Assembly: GCA_025354795.1 (NCBI GenBank)
Contig: JANXMF010000081.1
Coordinates: forward strand, 1-63,604
Direction of reading: 5' to 3'
DNA: 63,604 nt
Origin: Pseudobdellovibrionaceae bacterium
GTDB lineage: Bacteria > Bdellovibrionota > Bdellovibrionia > Bdellovibrionales > UBA1609
Each line of letters begins with the position of its first letter. Positions within the stretch are counted from its first letter, which is position 1. Both the position numbers and the translations under genes were made by a program. The notes below the pieces were generated by a model. That model made no database searches. It saw only the letters and a program-made list of their open reading frames with translations, and was not told the origin of the DNA. Shown here piece by piece: positions 16,901-24,761 of the stretch.

Positions 16901-19333
16901 AGAGAGTGAAGTGATATCGGTATTCGCACCGCGAGCGGCGGATCCAAGGGCTTGCAAACTGGGTTGTCCCCAAACCGGAGTGCCTGCACCAGCGGAGACT
17001 AGAACCTGCCCTGATGTCCCGACGCCGACATTTACCAATTTAGTACCATCGCTTGATACCATACCACCTGCCGTCACGGCGAGGGCGTTGTTGTTCGTAC
17101 CGCCTTCAGAAATCGGCAGTGCGGTGGTTAAACCTGTGAGCGACAATATGTCGGTGTTGGTTCCACGACCGGCGCCACCAAGAGCGGCGAGAGCGGCAGG
17201 GGCCGCGATTTGACCGGTACCACCTTGAGCAATGGAAAGTGCAGTCGTCAAGCCCGCAAGTGAAGTGATATCGGTATTCGCACCGCGAGCCGCGGATCCA
17301 AGAGCTTGCAAAGTAGGTTGCCCCCAGACCGGAGTCCCAGCACCAGCGGAGAGTAGAACCTGTCCTGACGTCCCGACGCCGACATTTACTAATTTAGTAC
17401 CATCGGTTGAGACTACTCCGCCTGCCGTGACGGCGAGTGCGTTGTTGTTCGTACCACCATTGGCGATGGGCAAGGTGCCGCTGACAGAGGAGGATAACGA
17501 AGCCGTAGTCCAAGATGTCACGCCGAAACCATTCGTCATTAAGATTTGGTTGGCCGAACCCGCACTCGAGGGAAGTTGCATGGTCCAAGACGTCGGATTG
17601 TTCGGCGACGTGATCGCCACATTGCCCGAGCCGTTGACTAGACTTAAACCGTTAGCATTTGTGAGTTGCACGAAGCCAGCACCGGTCGGTGCAAGGATTA
17701 CGTTTCCGGTACCGGATTGAATTGTGGTCGAGGACGCGCCACCGGTGTTACCAAATATCGATGCACCCGTGCCTGTGCCTCCCATAGTCATTAGACCCGA
17801 ACCAGTGGTGAGAACTGAGACCGCGCCATTAGCGCCCGTAGGATTAATATTCACTGTGGTTGTAGCTGCGCCACCGACAGAGAGAGTGCCGGTTGGATTT
17901 AAGCCGGTAATATCAGAGTTCGCGCCGCTGGCCGCAAGACCGGCACCAGACAAGGAAACCCAGGTCGGGGCACCTGCGCCGTTAGCTTGCAGAACGCGTC
18001 CGGCGAGGCCGGCACCGGTATTTTGAAGGCTGGTGCCATCGGTCCAAATGACTCCGCCGTTGGTAACGGGGAGTGCGGCGTTGTTGGTACCACCATGAGC
18101 GATTCCGAGAGTACTGGTAATGTTAGTGGGGTCTGATAAATCCACCAACTGCCAAGTGGTAGTTCCACTGCCGTTAGTTTGCATGAATTTTCCGGCTGTG
18201 CCGCCATTGGGAGGCAAAAGGAAATTGTAGGGGGCGGGGCCTGAGGGCGCATTCAGCGTGATGCTCGATCCACCATTGATTAAATTCAGACCGTTGGACA
18301 TAATCCGCACGAGGCCGACTCCGGCGGGAGATAGCAAAATGCCTCCGGTGCCGGACTGAATAGTATTCGAGCTCGCACCTCCGGCGTTACCAAAAAGGGT
18401 GTTTCCGCTCGAGCTCATGCTGCCGATGGAAACCACGCCGGTGCCGGTGCCTGGGGTCATTACGACGCCGCCGCTCGTGGTGCCAGCAGTAAAAGTCACA
18501 TCGCCACTTGCACCGGTAACGGTGCCAGTGATTCCCCCAGTTCCAGAGCGCAAGATGGCGCTAGCCGCACCGGAGTTATCACCGATCGTGGTCGAGTTTC
18601 CAGCTGAAGATTGATAAATTATAGACGTTGAGCCGGTGATCGAGCCAGTGGCTGAACCTGTACCACCATTGCCAACGCCGACTTGACCCGACAAGGAGGT
18701 GCTAGCAGGAAGCGGTGGAATCATGTTGAGCGCCACCAAACCACCCGCATCGGCCTGAACCAATTTGTTGGCGGCGCTGGCTTGAGTGTTGGCGTAAACA
18801 GTAGTTGCGTCGAGACCAGTGAAAGTTACGGAGCCGGCCTTAACACCTTTTGCGATCTCCGCGATCATAGCCGTGGGAACTGCGCCAATGACGATATCGT
18901 AACTGGGATTTGACCCATCAATGGCATCGCGAGCCACCACACGAACCATGATTTCGCCATTTCCACCGGCTAACAAAAGTGCCGCCCCGAGAGTAAAGCT
19001 TCCCGCGTTGGTATAGTTGCTGGCAAAGCCCGTACAGGCTCCGCAAGCTGTTAGATTCGCGCCCGCGCCGCTAAGGGCGGTGCTAAACACACCTAGTTTA
19101 ACGGGGGTGGCGACTTGAGTTCCCCACACCGCCACGTTGTTGACAAACACCCCATAAGCCATGTTGTAGCCAGAGGGGAATCCCGCCGCCGCACTATCCG
19201 TGACCGGCGTGTTATTGGCTTTGCGCAACAAACCCTGCACATTGAGTGTGTCTATCACCGGCGTGGCGTGTGCTATCCCACACAGACCCGAGAGGATCAC
19301 TGAAATGATGGTTAGGTGGTTGAGTGTTTTCAT
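13910..19333 (-). CDS. Giant repeat-rich surface fibre protein (tail-fibre/MAT-like)
   Basis: 1807 residues. Signal peptide 1-23 (cleavage after AHA). The N-terminal ~180 residues have a beta domain opening with LNVQGLLRKANNTPV and ending PTAMIAEIAKGVKAGSV, a layout seen in Bdellovibrio-type surface fibres. From ~200 to 950 come phage-tail-fibre-like units (GANTDITSL..GLTTALSIAQGGTG). Residues ~1090-1610 are tandem ~55-residue units built on TTGVALAV, GALSVMGG and TTGNTVNIIGG. The last ~150 residues are a unique non-repetitive tip with two cysteines. Composition is Gly/Ala/Ser/Thr-rich with almost no charge. It is probably a trimeric adhesive fibre. It starts directly after the stop of the upstream lipoprotein gene (TAGATG), with GAGG nine bases earlier. 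Confidence 0.8.
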   Translation of the reverse strand: MKTLNHLTIISVILSGLCGIAHATPVIDTLNVQGLLRKANNTPVTDSAAAGFPSGYNMAYGVFVNNVAVWGTQVATPVKLGVFSTALSGAGANLTACGACTGFASNYTNAGSFTLGAALLLAGGNGEIMVRVVARDAIDGSNPSYDIVIGAVPTAMIAEIAKGVKAGSVTFTGLDATTVYANTQASAANKLVQADAGGLVALNMIPPLPASTSLSGQVGVGNGGTGSATGSITGSTSIIYQSSAGNSTTIGDNSGAASAILRSGTGGITGTVTGASGDVTFTAGTTSGGVVMTPGTGTGVVSIGSMSSSGNTLFGNAGGASSNTIQSGTGGILLSPAGVGLVRIMSNGLNLINGGSSITLNAPSGPAPYNFLLPPNGGTAGKFMQTNGSGTTTWQLVDLSDPTNITSTLGIAHGGTNNAALPVTNGGVIWTDGTSLQNTGAGLAGRVLQANGAGAPTWVSLSGAGLAASGANSDITGLNPTGTLSVGGAATTTVNINPTGANGAVSVLTTGSGLMTMGGTGTGASIFGNTGGASSTTIQSGTGNVILAPTGAGFVQLTNANGLSLVNGSGNVAITSPNNPTSWTMQLPSSAGSANQILMTNGFGVTSWTTASLSSSVSGTLPIANGGTNNNALAVTAGGVVSTDGTKLVNVGVGTSGQVLLSAGAGTPVWGQPTLQALGSAARGANTDITSLAGLTTALSIAQGGTGQIAAPAALAALGGAGRGTNTDILSLTGLTTALPISEGGTNNNALAVTAGGMVSSDGTKLVNVGVGTSGQVLVSAGAGTPVWGQPSLQALGSAARGANTDITSLSGLTTALSIAQGGTGQIAAPAALAALGGAGRGTNTDILVITGLTTALAANQGGTGSLTLASAAAGGIVYSDGTMLRNSGAGTAGQLLTSGAGGAPTWGTPSLGALGAAAKGSNTDISSLGFPGNMSVTPTGSLTLNPTGALTITGASAVINPTGTLTLNPSGALTLAGASTAFNNPLILNGSTSGALTISGGSAITTYGITFPSAQGTGFLKNNGSGTLSWTAAATSGANGDITSLTAVTSITSNVAMTSATGVPLTITPGGANDSADLNAGTGTTTSVLSIGGGTAATTGNTVGITGSSAATTGVALAVAAGAANAGALSVNGGGTATTADVAKFVSGASQTSGNTVNIIGGAAQTGNALKVLGGNGASATAVSITPGTDVAAVGLLVSGGTTATTGNTASITGSSAHTSGVALAVTGGAGTTAGALSIMGGSSATTVDVARIMSGSAQTTGNTLNVFGGAAQTTGVALAVTAGAGTTAGALSVMGGNSETTVDTASFRSGTAQTTGNTVRIIGGSAQTTGVALAVTAGAGATSGALSVVGGSNTTVDVARFTGSASQTTGNIVNIIGGSAQTTGVALAVTAGAGTTAGALSVMGGNSETTVDTASFRSGTAQTTGNTINIIGGSAQTTGVALAVTGGAGTTAGALSVMGGNSETTVDTASFRSGTAQTTGNTVNIIGGSAQTTGVALAITGGAGASSGALSVVGGSNTTVDVARFTSSASQTTGNTVNIIGGSGQTSGVALAVTGGALATAGAMSVSGGGTATTANTATIVGSSAATTGMALAVRAGAITTGGGLSVSGGATQTTGKTFMVTGSSGVATVPTATFVGSSGAGNTSINILSQAGIASSATSPDLIQFQSSGAIVLSGVNTNGGYYTTTPAATAVGAAITFAATGQNVQSLSVGSNSGAIATITGCSTGVVKPGQIVTFLLNSAAAAFTITFVDTTTAGMGADKILLNGTATNYVTTLGKPATLTLMCTTLNGFLGWVEVSRGLNTD
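14560..16075 (-). repeat. Tandem ~55-codon repeats inside the fibre gene
   Basis: About nine units of 162-165 bases encode variants of TTGNTVNIIGG / TTGVALAV / GALSVMGG. Some copies are almost identical in DNA: 15061-15148 and 15388-15475 match over 88 bases with one difference, two units apart. Silent-site identity shows recent duplication or gene conversion. Boundaries are approximate because edge units degrade. Confidence 0.85.
16797..17458 (-). repeat. Two near-identical 354-base tail-fibre-type units
   Basis: Copies at about 16797-17104 and 17151-17458 are offset by exactly 354 bases (118 codons) and encode the GGTGQIAAPAALAALG / GANTDITSL / GTSGQVL segment. Only scattered substitutions separate them. 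The in-frame period means gain or loss of a copy would lengthen or shorten the fibre without a frameshift. Confidence 0.85.
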
Positions 19334-20281
19334 CTAGTGAGACCTCACTTCATTCGTTATGGAATTAAATCCGGTCAATAGGTCAAAGCTGGGGTTTGGT
19401 GACGTAGCCGTATTGCTGATGGTGGCCGCTGGATAGATATCCACCGCCGACTCTAGGGTTAGAGGACTCCCGCCACCGCTAGAGTCTGTAAAGTGTCCGC
19501 CCGAAATAACACCCGGGCCGATGAGATCCATAGCAGGAGTAAACTGAATAATTTTAGTGATGCCAGAGGAGATGTTGCCGGCCAAATCCACCGCGCGGAA
19601 AGTGTTGGACACTTGACCGCCTGGAATCAAGGTTACAGTGTAAGTCCAGGCGCCAGCCGAGCAGGCAATGGGCACGAGGGCATTGGGTCCATTGATATGG
19701 TCCACGTCAACCGCGCAAGTGCCGGTGATATCCAGGGTCGCATTCGAACCGGTGTAGGTATAGGTCGCTGCGCCCGCCGACGGCGTCGAAATCACCGGAG
19801 TCAGAGGGGCCACGTTGTCAATGTGCACGTTGAAAGTCTTGTCTGAGCCGGTGATGATCGCGCCGGTCACATCGTAAGCGGTGGCGGTCAAAGTTTTGTC
19901 GGCATCTAAAGGGCCGGTGAAAGATTTACTCCAAGTGAAGTTGCCGTCCTCGGGGCAAGTCGCAATCTCGGCAAAGAGTGTACCGCCTTCACTGAATTGA
20001 ACGGTGTCCACGCCGCGGGTGCAGACACCTGAGACTGTGACGTCGAGACCTAAAATATAGGTACGGTTGCTTGCGATAATAGGGGTCCAGCTGGGGCCAG
20101 CCGCGGTGGGATAGACTAAACTAATCGTTACGGTTCCGCCCGCAACGCTGGTACCGCCGCCGGCCGAAATTCCACCGCCGCCAGTACAAGACAAAGTCAC
20201 AAGACTCGCAAATAGCGACATCAGTGTGGCTCGCACCTGGTGATTCCGCACAAAAGTTTTATAGCCTTTCAATCTCATCAT
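19334..20281 (-). CDS. Ig-like domain lipoprotein of the fibre operon
   Basis: 315 residues. The signal peptide has a lipobox before the cysteine of LVTLSCTGGG, followed by a glycine-rich tether. Two bacterial Ig-like beta domains follow (~60-150 and ~155-245); their motifs DKTFNVHIDNVAPLTPVIS and FRAVDLAGNIS are typical of surface Ig repeats. It ends in a region with SGGGSPLTLESAVDIYP. ATG at 20281 with AGGA five bases upstream. It lies between the coiled-coil gene (10-base gap) and the fibre gene (no gap), so it is likely an anchor or chaperone of the fibre at the outer membrane; that role is inferred. Confidence 0.75.
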   Translation of the reverse strand: MMRLKGYKTFVRNHQVRATLMSLFASLVTLSCTGGGGISAGGGTSVAGGTVTISLVYPTAAGPSWTPIIASNRTYILGLDVTVSGVCTRGVDTVQFSEGGTLFAEIATCPEDGNFTWSKSFTGPLDADKTLTATAYDVTGAIITGSDKTFNVHIDNVAPLTPVISTPSAGAATYTYTGSNATLDITGTCAVDVDHINGPNALVPIACSAGAWTYTVTLIPGGQVSNTFRAVDLAGNISSGITKIIQFTPAMDLIGPGVISGGHFTDSSGGGSPLTLESAVDIYPAATISNTATSPNPSFDLLTGFNSITNEVRSH

Positions 20282-20291
20282 ATTTTCCTAA

Positions 20292-21602
20292 TCAATCGCC
20301 GTAGTGGCCGCAGTCGCGTTTAATGAAAACTGAGGAGCCAGTGCCATTTAAAACTTCGACCCAACGACTACCGTGGTCTTTGGCCAAAAGCCGTTTGCCA
20401 GAGCCAAAAAAGCCCGCGGCTTCTTTCGCACCGGGTTTGCCAAAAGCATTGCAATTTTTGTCGGTGATCCAAATACGTCCGCCGTCCACCAAATGCGATG
20501 CTTCTTCGGCAGCCGCGAGACCGCGCGCTTGATGGCGCACTTTTTCAGCCCTAAACGATTTTTGGTCGGAGCCCTCGACCGTGCTGGTGAGAGCGCTGCG
20601 TGCGGTCTCCAGTGCCAACGAAGACTTCAACACCAGTCCGTCGGTATTGGTGCTTTGTTCGATGCTTTGATCGCGGCTTTCTTTTAAGCGCGAAGCATAG
20701 TCTTTAATTTTCAAGACTTCCGATTCGAGACGGATATTTTCAGCCTCATTGCCGATGCGTTTTTTATTGGCGGCCAAAATATCGGATTCATAACGGGCAA
20801 CGTCACCTTGTACTTTGCGGCTGGTGTCGTTGCGGCCTTGCTCGGCTTTGGCTAGATCCTGTTTCGATTGCGTCAGTTCCTTTTGCGCTTGCTCAAAACG
20901 TTTCTTGGTTTCCGCGAGTTGCGCCAAGGCATCGTCACGTTGGCGCATGTGCTCGGCCGCGGCCATTTTGGTTTGCACCCACTCGGCGCGCACCTTCATT
21001 TCATCCGCGTCAAGAGCCGCGCGTTTGGCTTCGGCTTCTTGCACCCGCGTTTCACCGCGGGCAATTTCGTTGCGGAAGCGCTCGATGTCCATGGCCATGG
21101 TGTAAACTTCTCGCTCGGCCTTTTGGCGAGTGGCCGCTAGGGCGGCGAGTTCTTCGGTCAATGCTTTTTGTTTAGCCGCGAGTTCGGTGCGTTGGGTCTC
21201 CAAATAATAAAGAGTGGCTTTGCTGGATTCCTGGAGCTGTTGATGTTCGGCCTGATACGAGGAAAGGTCGCCATTGACATGTTGTAAGTCCACAGCCAAG
21301 AGATCGAGTTCGCTTTGCGCTTTCTCCTGGCGCATTTTCAAGCCTTCGATTTGAAAACGGTGATTGGCCACTTGGGTTTCGACATCGCGGCGTTGTTTTT
21401 CGTAGAGATCGCGATCTTGAACCGCCTTTTGCTCCATGTCTTCGGCTTTCTTCTGCTCAATTTGCTGCTGATTGTAGATTTGGACCAATGAAGCTTCAGG
21501 GTAGTATTTGGCTTTGATGGCGTCGTTCTGAGCAAACGCTGCTGAGCCACTGCCCAACACCATTGCGCCAATCAAGGCTTTCAGATTTCGCAGGTGGTTC
21601 AT
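20292..21602 (-). CDS. Secreted coiled-coil protein with C-terminal SH3-like domain
   Basis: 436 residues. Signal peptide ending SAAFAQ near residue 25, then ~330 residues of charged heptad-rich coiled coil (repeated KAEQ, RRDVETQV, AKRAALDADE segments). A compact C-terminal domain with two cysteines (KNCNAFG... RDCGHYGD) has the spacing of a bacterial SH3 domain, a fold that often binds peptidoglycan. I chose ATG 21602, preceded by GGGAA; ATG 21635 (AAAGG five bases before) is an alternative that lengthens the signal peptide. First gene of the fibre operon, so a periplasm-spanning support for the fibre is plausible but inferred. Confidence 0.72.
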   Translation of the reverse strand: MNHLRNLKALIGAMVLGSGSAAFAQNDAIKAKYYPEASLVQIYNQQQIEQKKAEDMEQKAVQDRDLYEKQRRDVETQVANHRFQIEGLKMRQEKAQSELDLLAVDLQHVNGDLSSYQAEHQQLQESSKATLYYLETQRTELAAKQKALTEELAALAATRQKAEREVYTMAMDIERFRNEIARGETRVQEAEAKRAALDADEMKVRAEWVQTKMAAAEHMRQRDDALAQLAETKKRFEQAQKELTQSKQDLAKAEQGRNDTSRKVQGDVARYESDILAANKKRIGNEAENIRLESEVLKIKDYASRLKESRDQSIEQSTNTDGLVLKSSLALETARSALTSTVEGSDQKSFRAEKVRHQARGLAAAEEASHLVDGGRIWITDKNCNAFGKPGAKEAAGFFGSGKRLLAKDHGSRWVEVLNGTGSSVFIKRDCGHYGD

Positions 21603-21792
21603 GTCTTGTTTCCCTTTCGCCCACAGAGTTCTCATGTCTCCCTTTCGGCCATACATATTGGCGGCTTGAGTCTAGGGTGTAGGAATGAGTCAAGGTTTCG
21701 AACAGTTGACGCTGGTCGTGTAAAACTGGAGCGTGCGGCGAACGCATTTATTTGAACTGACGACTGGCGACCGCCTAATTCACCGATACATA

Positions 21793-21806
21793 TTAAGAAC
21801 TCTTAA
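21793..21806. promoter_or_regulatory. Inverted repeat between divergent fibre operon and lipoprotein gene
   Basis: TTAAGA-AC-TCTTAA is a perfect 14-base palindromic site in the 266-base divergent region 21603-21868. It could be an operator for either direction. No convincing -35/-10 pair was found beside it. Confidence 0.35.
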
Positions 21807-21868
21807 TTGAATGGATTCCGGGATAGAGCTATGGTCTACCACTAGGACTTTCGCCGTGGAGACCACTT

Positions 21869-22834
21869 ATGAAACATAATGCTTTATCCAAGCCTCTGGT
21901 ATTTTTGCCGAATCTCATTTTGATCATGGGTCTCGGCGCGTGTCGTTCGAATCCAAATAAAGCCGAAGCGATACAGACCCAACTCGACCAACCGGCAGCA
22001 GTGAGTAGCGGTCAAAATGTTGGTTTGAAATCCGGCGAAATGGTGGTCCTGAGCAAAGTGCAAATTTCCGAGCGCTTGCGCGATCTGCAGAATGCGGTTT
22101 ATTCGCTCGAAGATCGCGTTTATGGCACGCGCAAACTCGGGAGCCTGGGTTTGTACGGTGATCTTAAAAGTTGCATGCGGCGCAATGCCTCCCATCAATA
22201 CGGTGGGAGCGGAACTTTGGTTTGGACCGAACCGCTCGACCGGGTCACTGATAAGGAAGACGATCTGAAATTGGGTCTCGACGAGAAAAAGGACCTGGTC
22301 GGGGTTTCTGAAGAGTACCTAAAGGATCGGCTACAGCGTTTTCAGGGCTACAAAATGATATTGCAAAAGCGCAGCGATGAGTTTGAGGAAAAGATCGAGC
22401 AATGCAAAGCGGACCTCGCAACCAAGACCCAGGATACCTCGCAGTCCAGTAAAGTGATGGTCAGTGAGGCACCCAAGGTTACCCAAGACAAAGCCGCCAT
22501 TAATACTTATATGTGTAGCTACGTGCGGCCCGGGGCGAGTCTGAGGACACTGATGATGAACGCCTTCGCTCACGGTTGGCTGTCGCTCTCCGATTTTAGT
22601 TTAGATCAGAATCTTTTGGGCGGCTCGGCTAAAGATGTGAAAGGCGAAACCAAAACTAATGCATTTTTATTTAGTGGTTGGAAATTGGCCTTCGATTCCG
22701 CGCCGATCACCGTGGGCCAGCTACTCGACGAAGGCAAGGATGCAAAATTGGTCGCCTGGGTTTATGATCACAAGGCCGAGGTGTCTCGGGCCGCAGCGTG
22801 CCTGCCTCAGCCCGAAGGCGTTTGGAATCATTGA
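21869..22834 (+). CDS. Lipoprotein of unknown function
   Basis: 321 residues. Signal peptide with lipobox LGAC near residue 24. A helical region with heptad character covers ~60-190 (SERLRDLQNAVYSLEDRVYG). A C-terminal domain with two cysteines follows (TYMCSY, AAACLP). The segment DSAPITVGQLLDEGKDAKLVAWVYDH is distinctive, but I recognise no family. ATG at 21869 with a GGAG-type site. Its last 7 bases overlap the 3' end of the converging hisS gene. Divergent from the fibre operon, so shared regulation is possible. Confidence 0.65.
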   Translation: MKHNALSKPLVFLPNLILIMGLGACRSNPNKAEAIQTQLDQPAAVSSGQNVGLKSGEMVVLSKVQISERLRDLQNAVYSLEDRVYGTRKLGSLGLYGDLKSCMRRNASHQYGGSGTLVWTEPLDRVTDKEDDLKLGLDEKKDLVGVSEEYLKDRLQRFQGYKMILQKRSDEFEEKIEQCKADLATKTQDTSQSSKVMVSEAPKVTQDKAAINTYMCSYVRPGASLRTLMMNAFAHGWLSLSDFSLDQNLLGGSAKDVKGETKTNAFLFSGWKLAFDSAPITVGQLLDEGKDAKLVAWVYDHKAEVSRAAACLPQPEGVWNH

Positions 22835-24078
22835 GGCGGGTCGGACCGCAAATCCGTTAGCGTTTTCTCCAGACCTTCCACTCGCAATATTTTTGCCTCG
22901 CCGGAATCCAGGAGCTTGCATTGGACCTCGCCCCGCGCCCATTCATCGGGTCCTACCACCACTGCCGCCCAACTGTTTTGCCCGGCCGCGCGTTTCATAC
23001 GTTTCGACAGATTGCCAGAAAACCCAATTTCACAGGTTAAACCCGCGGCCCGCAAACGATAACAGAGTGCAAACGCTTCGGCTTCCATTGAACCATGCAC
23101 GGGAATGACTGCCACCGGCCTGGTTTTCACCCCCTCCAACGGCGAAAGTAGAGCCAGGCGTTCCACTCCCGCTGCCCACCCAATGCCTGGAGTCGCAGGT
23201 CCACCCATGGTCTCGATCAACTGGTCGTAGCGCCCGCCCGAAAGCAAAGCATCTTGCGCGCCCAGAGCGCTCGATTTGAATTCAAACACGCAGTGCGTGT
23301 AATAATCGAGGCCGCGCACCAAAAATGGATTGAGATGAAATTTCAAACCCAGTGCTTGCAAAGAATTGGTCACGGTCGATAAGAATTCGCGACTGGTGTC
23401 GTTGTAATAGTCGGAAATTAGCGGCGCATTTTTAAGCAGCGCGCGATCGCCCTCGTCCTTGCTATCGAGAATACGCAGCGGGTTCAGGCCGAGGCGCCTT
23501 TGACTGTCGGCAGAGAGCTGAGTGTGGTGCCGGGTCAGATACTTGACCAGACTTTCGCAGTAGCGCGCGCGACTCTCAGGATCGCCAATGGAATTGATTT
23601 CCAGTTGTGCTTCAATTTTCAAGCCGCGCAAAATTTCAAACGCGAGAGTCAGGCACTCGACGTCGGCATAGGGCGACGCTACGCCAATGAGTTCCGCGCC
23701 AAGCTGATGAAACTGCCGCTGACGGCCCTTCTGTGGTCGCTCGTAGCGAAACATCGGGCCCGCGTAATAAAGTTTCAGTGGAGTTTTCTGGCTTAAACCC
23801 TCGGAAATAAACGCGCGCGCGATGCCTGCGGTGCCTTCGGGACGCAAGGTCAGCTCTTCACCATTGCGGTCTTTGAAGGTGTACATTTCCTTGTTGACGA
23901 TGTCGGAGGCTTCGCCCAGCGTACGCTTGAACACTTCGGAAAATTCGAATATGGGTGTCGACATTTCATGAAAGCCGAAGCGTGCAGAAATCGATCTCGC
24001 GCACTCGACGATCATGTTATGCTTGGCTTGGGCTTCGGGCAAAAGGTCTTGGGTGCCTCGGACACTTTGTAATGACAT
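22828..24078 (-). CDS. hisS: Histidyl-tRNA synthetase
   Basis: 416 residues, full length for the short bacterial form. Class II synthetase motifs are visible: RGTQDLLPE at the N-terminus, motif 2 as YAGPMFRYERPQKGRQRQFHQ, the histidine-specific LVRGLDYYTHCVFEF, and motif 3 as GIGWAAGVERLAL. The C-terminal ~95 residues are the anticodon-binding domain (VAVIPVHGSMEAEAF). It charges tRNA-His in the cytoplasm. ATG at 24078. It converges with the lipoprotein gene, overlapping 7 bases. Confidence 0.97.
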   Translation of the reverse strand: MSLQSVRGTQDLLPEAQAKHNMIVECARSISARFGFHEMSTPIFEFSEVFKRTLGEASDIVNKEMYTFKDRNGEELTLRPEGTAGIARAFISEGLSQKTPLKLYYAGPMFRYERPQKGRQRQFHQLGAELIGVASPYADVECLTLAFEILRGLKIEAQLEINSIGDPESRARYCESLVKYLTRHHTQLSADSQRRLGLNPLRILDSKDEGDRALLKNAPLISDYYNDTSREFLSTVTNSLQALGLKFHLNPFLVRGLDYYTHCVFEFKSSALGAQDALLSGGRYDQLIETMGGPATPGIGWAAGVERLALLSPLEGVKTRPVAVIPVHGSMEAEAFALCYRLRAAGLTCEIGFSGNLSKRMKRAAGQNSWAAVVVGPDEWARGEVQCKLLDSGEAKILRVEGLEKTLTDLRSDPPQ

Positions 24079-24107
24079 CCGAGTACTTTAAAAGAGCGGG
24101 TTAAAAA

Positions 24108-24761
24108 ATGAAACCAAAGATTTACGATCTGACCCCTAAAATCTCGCCATCACTAGGGGTTTTTCCCGGTGATCAGGGTTTTGAGCGGCAGGTGGCGCTT
24201 AGTTTCAAGAGTGGAAATCATCTCGAGCTCTCGAGCATAAAAACCACGCTTCATCTCGGGGCCCACGCCGACGCCCCAAGTCACTATGCGGCGGGAGGCG
24301 TGAGCATCGCCGAGCGCGAGGTTTTGCGCTACTTCGGCCTGTGCCAAGTGATGCGGGTTTCGGGACTTGGACCTAAGCAGCGAGTGACCCCGCAGCACCT
24401 GCAAACGTCGGTGCAGGCGCCACGGGTTTTGATCGATACCCAATCCTTCGCCAATCCGGAGCAATGGGACGCCGACTTTTGCGCGTTTTCGCCCGAGCTT
24501 TTAAACTGGCTTGCGGACAGAGGTGTTCGCCTCGTCGGCATTGATACGCCGTCCGTCGATCCCGAGGATTCTAAGTTGCTCGAGGCCCATCAGGTTCTCT
24601 GGGCAAGGGATTTTGCGGTGCTTGAGGGGCTATTGTTAAAAGATGTTCCAGAGGGACTTTACACTTTATCGGCGCTGCCTCTGCCGATCGTGGACGGCGA
24701 GGCTTCACCGGTGCGTGCGGTATTGTTTCCGCGCCTTCAAGAGGTGGTGGACTGGGAGTAA
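24108..24761 (+). CDS. kynB: Kynurenine formamidase
   Basis: 217 residues, the usual length. The cyclase-family metal motif HLGAHADAPSH (H49, H53, D55, H59) is intact, as are the opening YDLTPKIS and the internal GIDTPSVDPEDSK. The enzyme hydrolyses N-formylkynurenine to kynurenine in tryptophan degradation, downstream of KynA. ATG at 24108. It converges on kynA with a 25-base 3' overlap rather than sharing its operon. The product kynurenine would go to kynureninase, not seen in this window. Confidence 0.92.
   Translation: MKPKIYDLTPKISPSLGVFPGDQGFERQVALSFKSGNHLELSSIKTTLHLGAHADAPSHYAAGGVSIAEREVLRYFGLCQVMRVSGLGPKQRVTPQHLQTSVQAPRVLIDTQSFANPEQWDADFCAFSPELLNWLADRGVRLVGIDTPSVDPEDSKLLEAHQVLWARDFAVLEGLLLKDVPEGLYTLSALPLPIVDGEASPVRAVLFPRLQEVVDWE

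Noticed and set aside
14560-17458. Regular repeats resembling a CRISPR array or satellite
   Set aside because: Units are multiples of three, remain in one open frame, and encode protein repeats; there are no short identical repeats with unique spacers.
13910-19333. Prophage remnant because of tail-fibre repeats
   Set aside because: No capsid, terminase, tail-assembly, integrase or lysis genes lie near, and the gene has its own signal peptide and operon partners.
21940-21962. GTTCGAATC-like motif suggesting a tRNA T-arm
   Set aside because: It lies in the coding sequence after the lipobox of the lipoprotein gene and no acceptor stem or anticodon arm could be formed around it.
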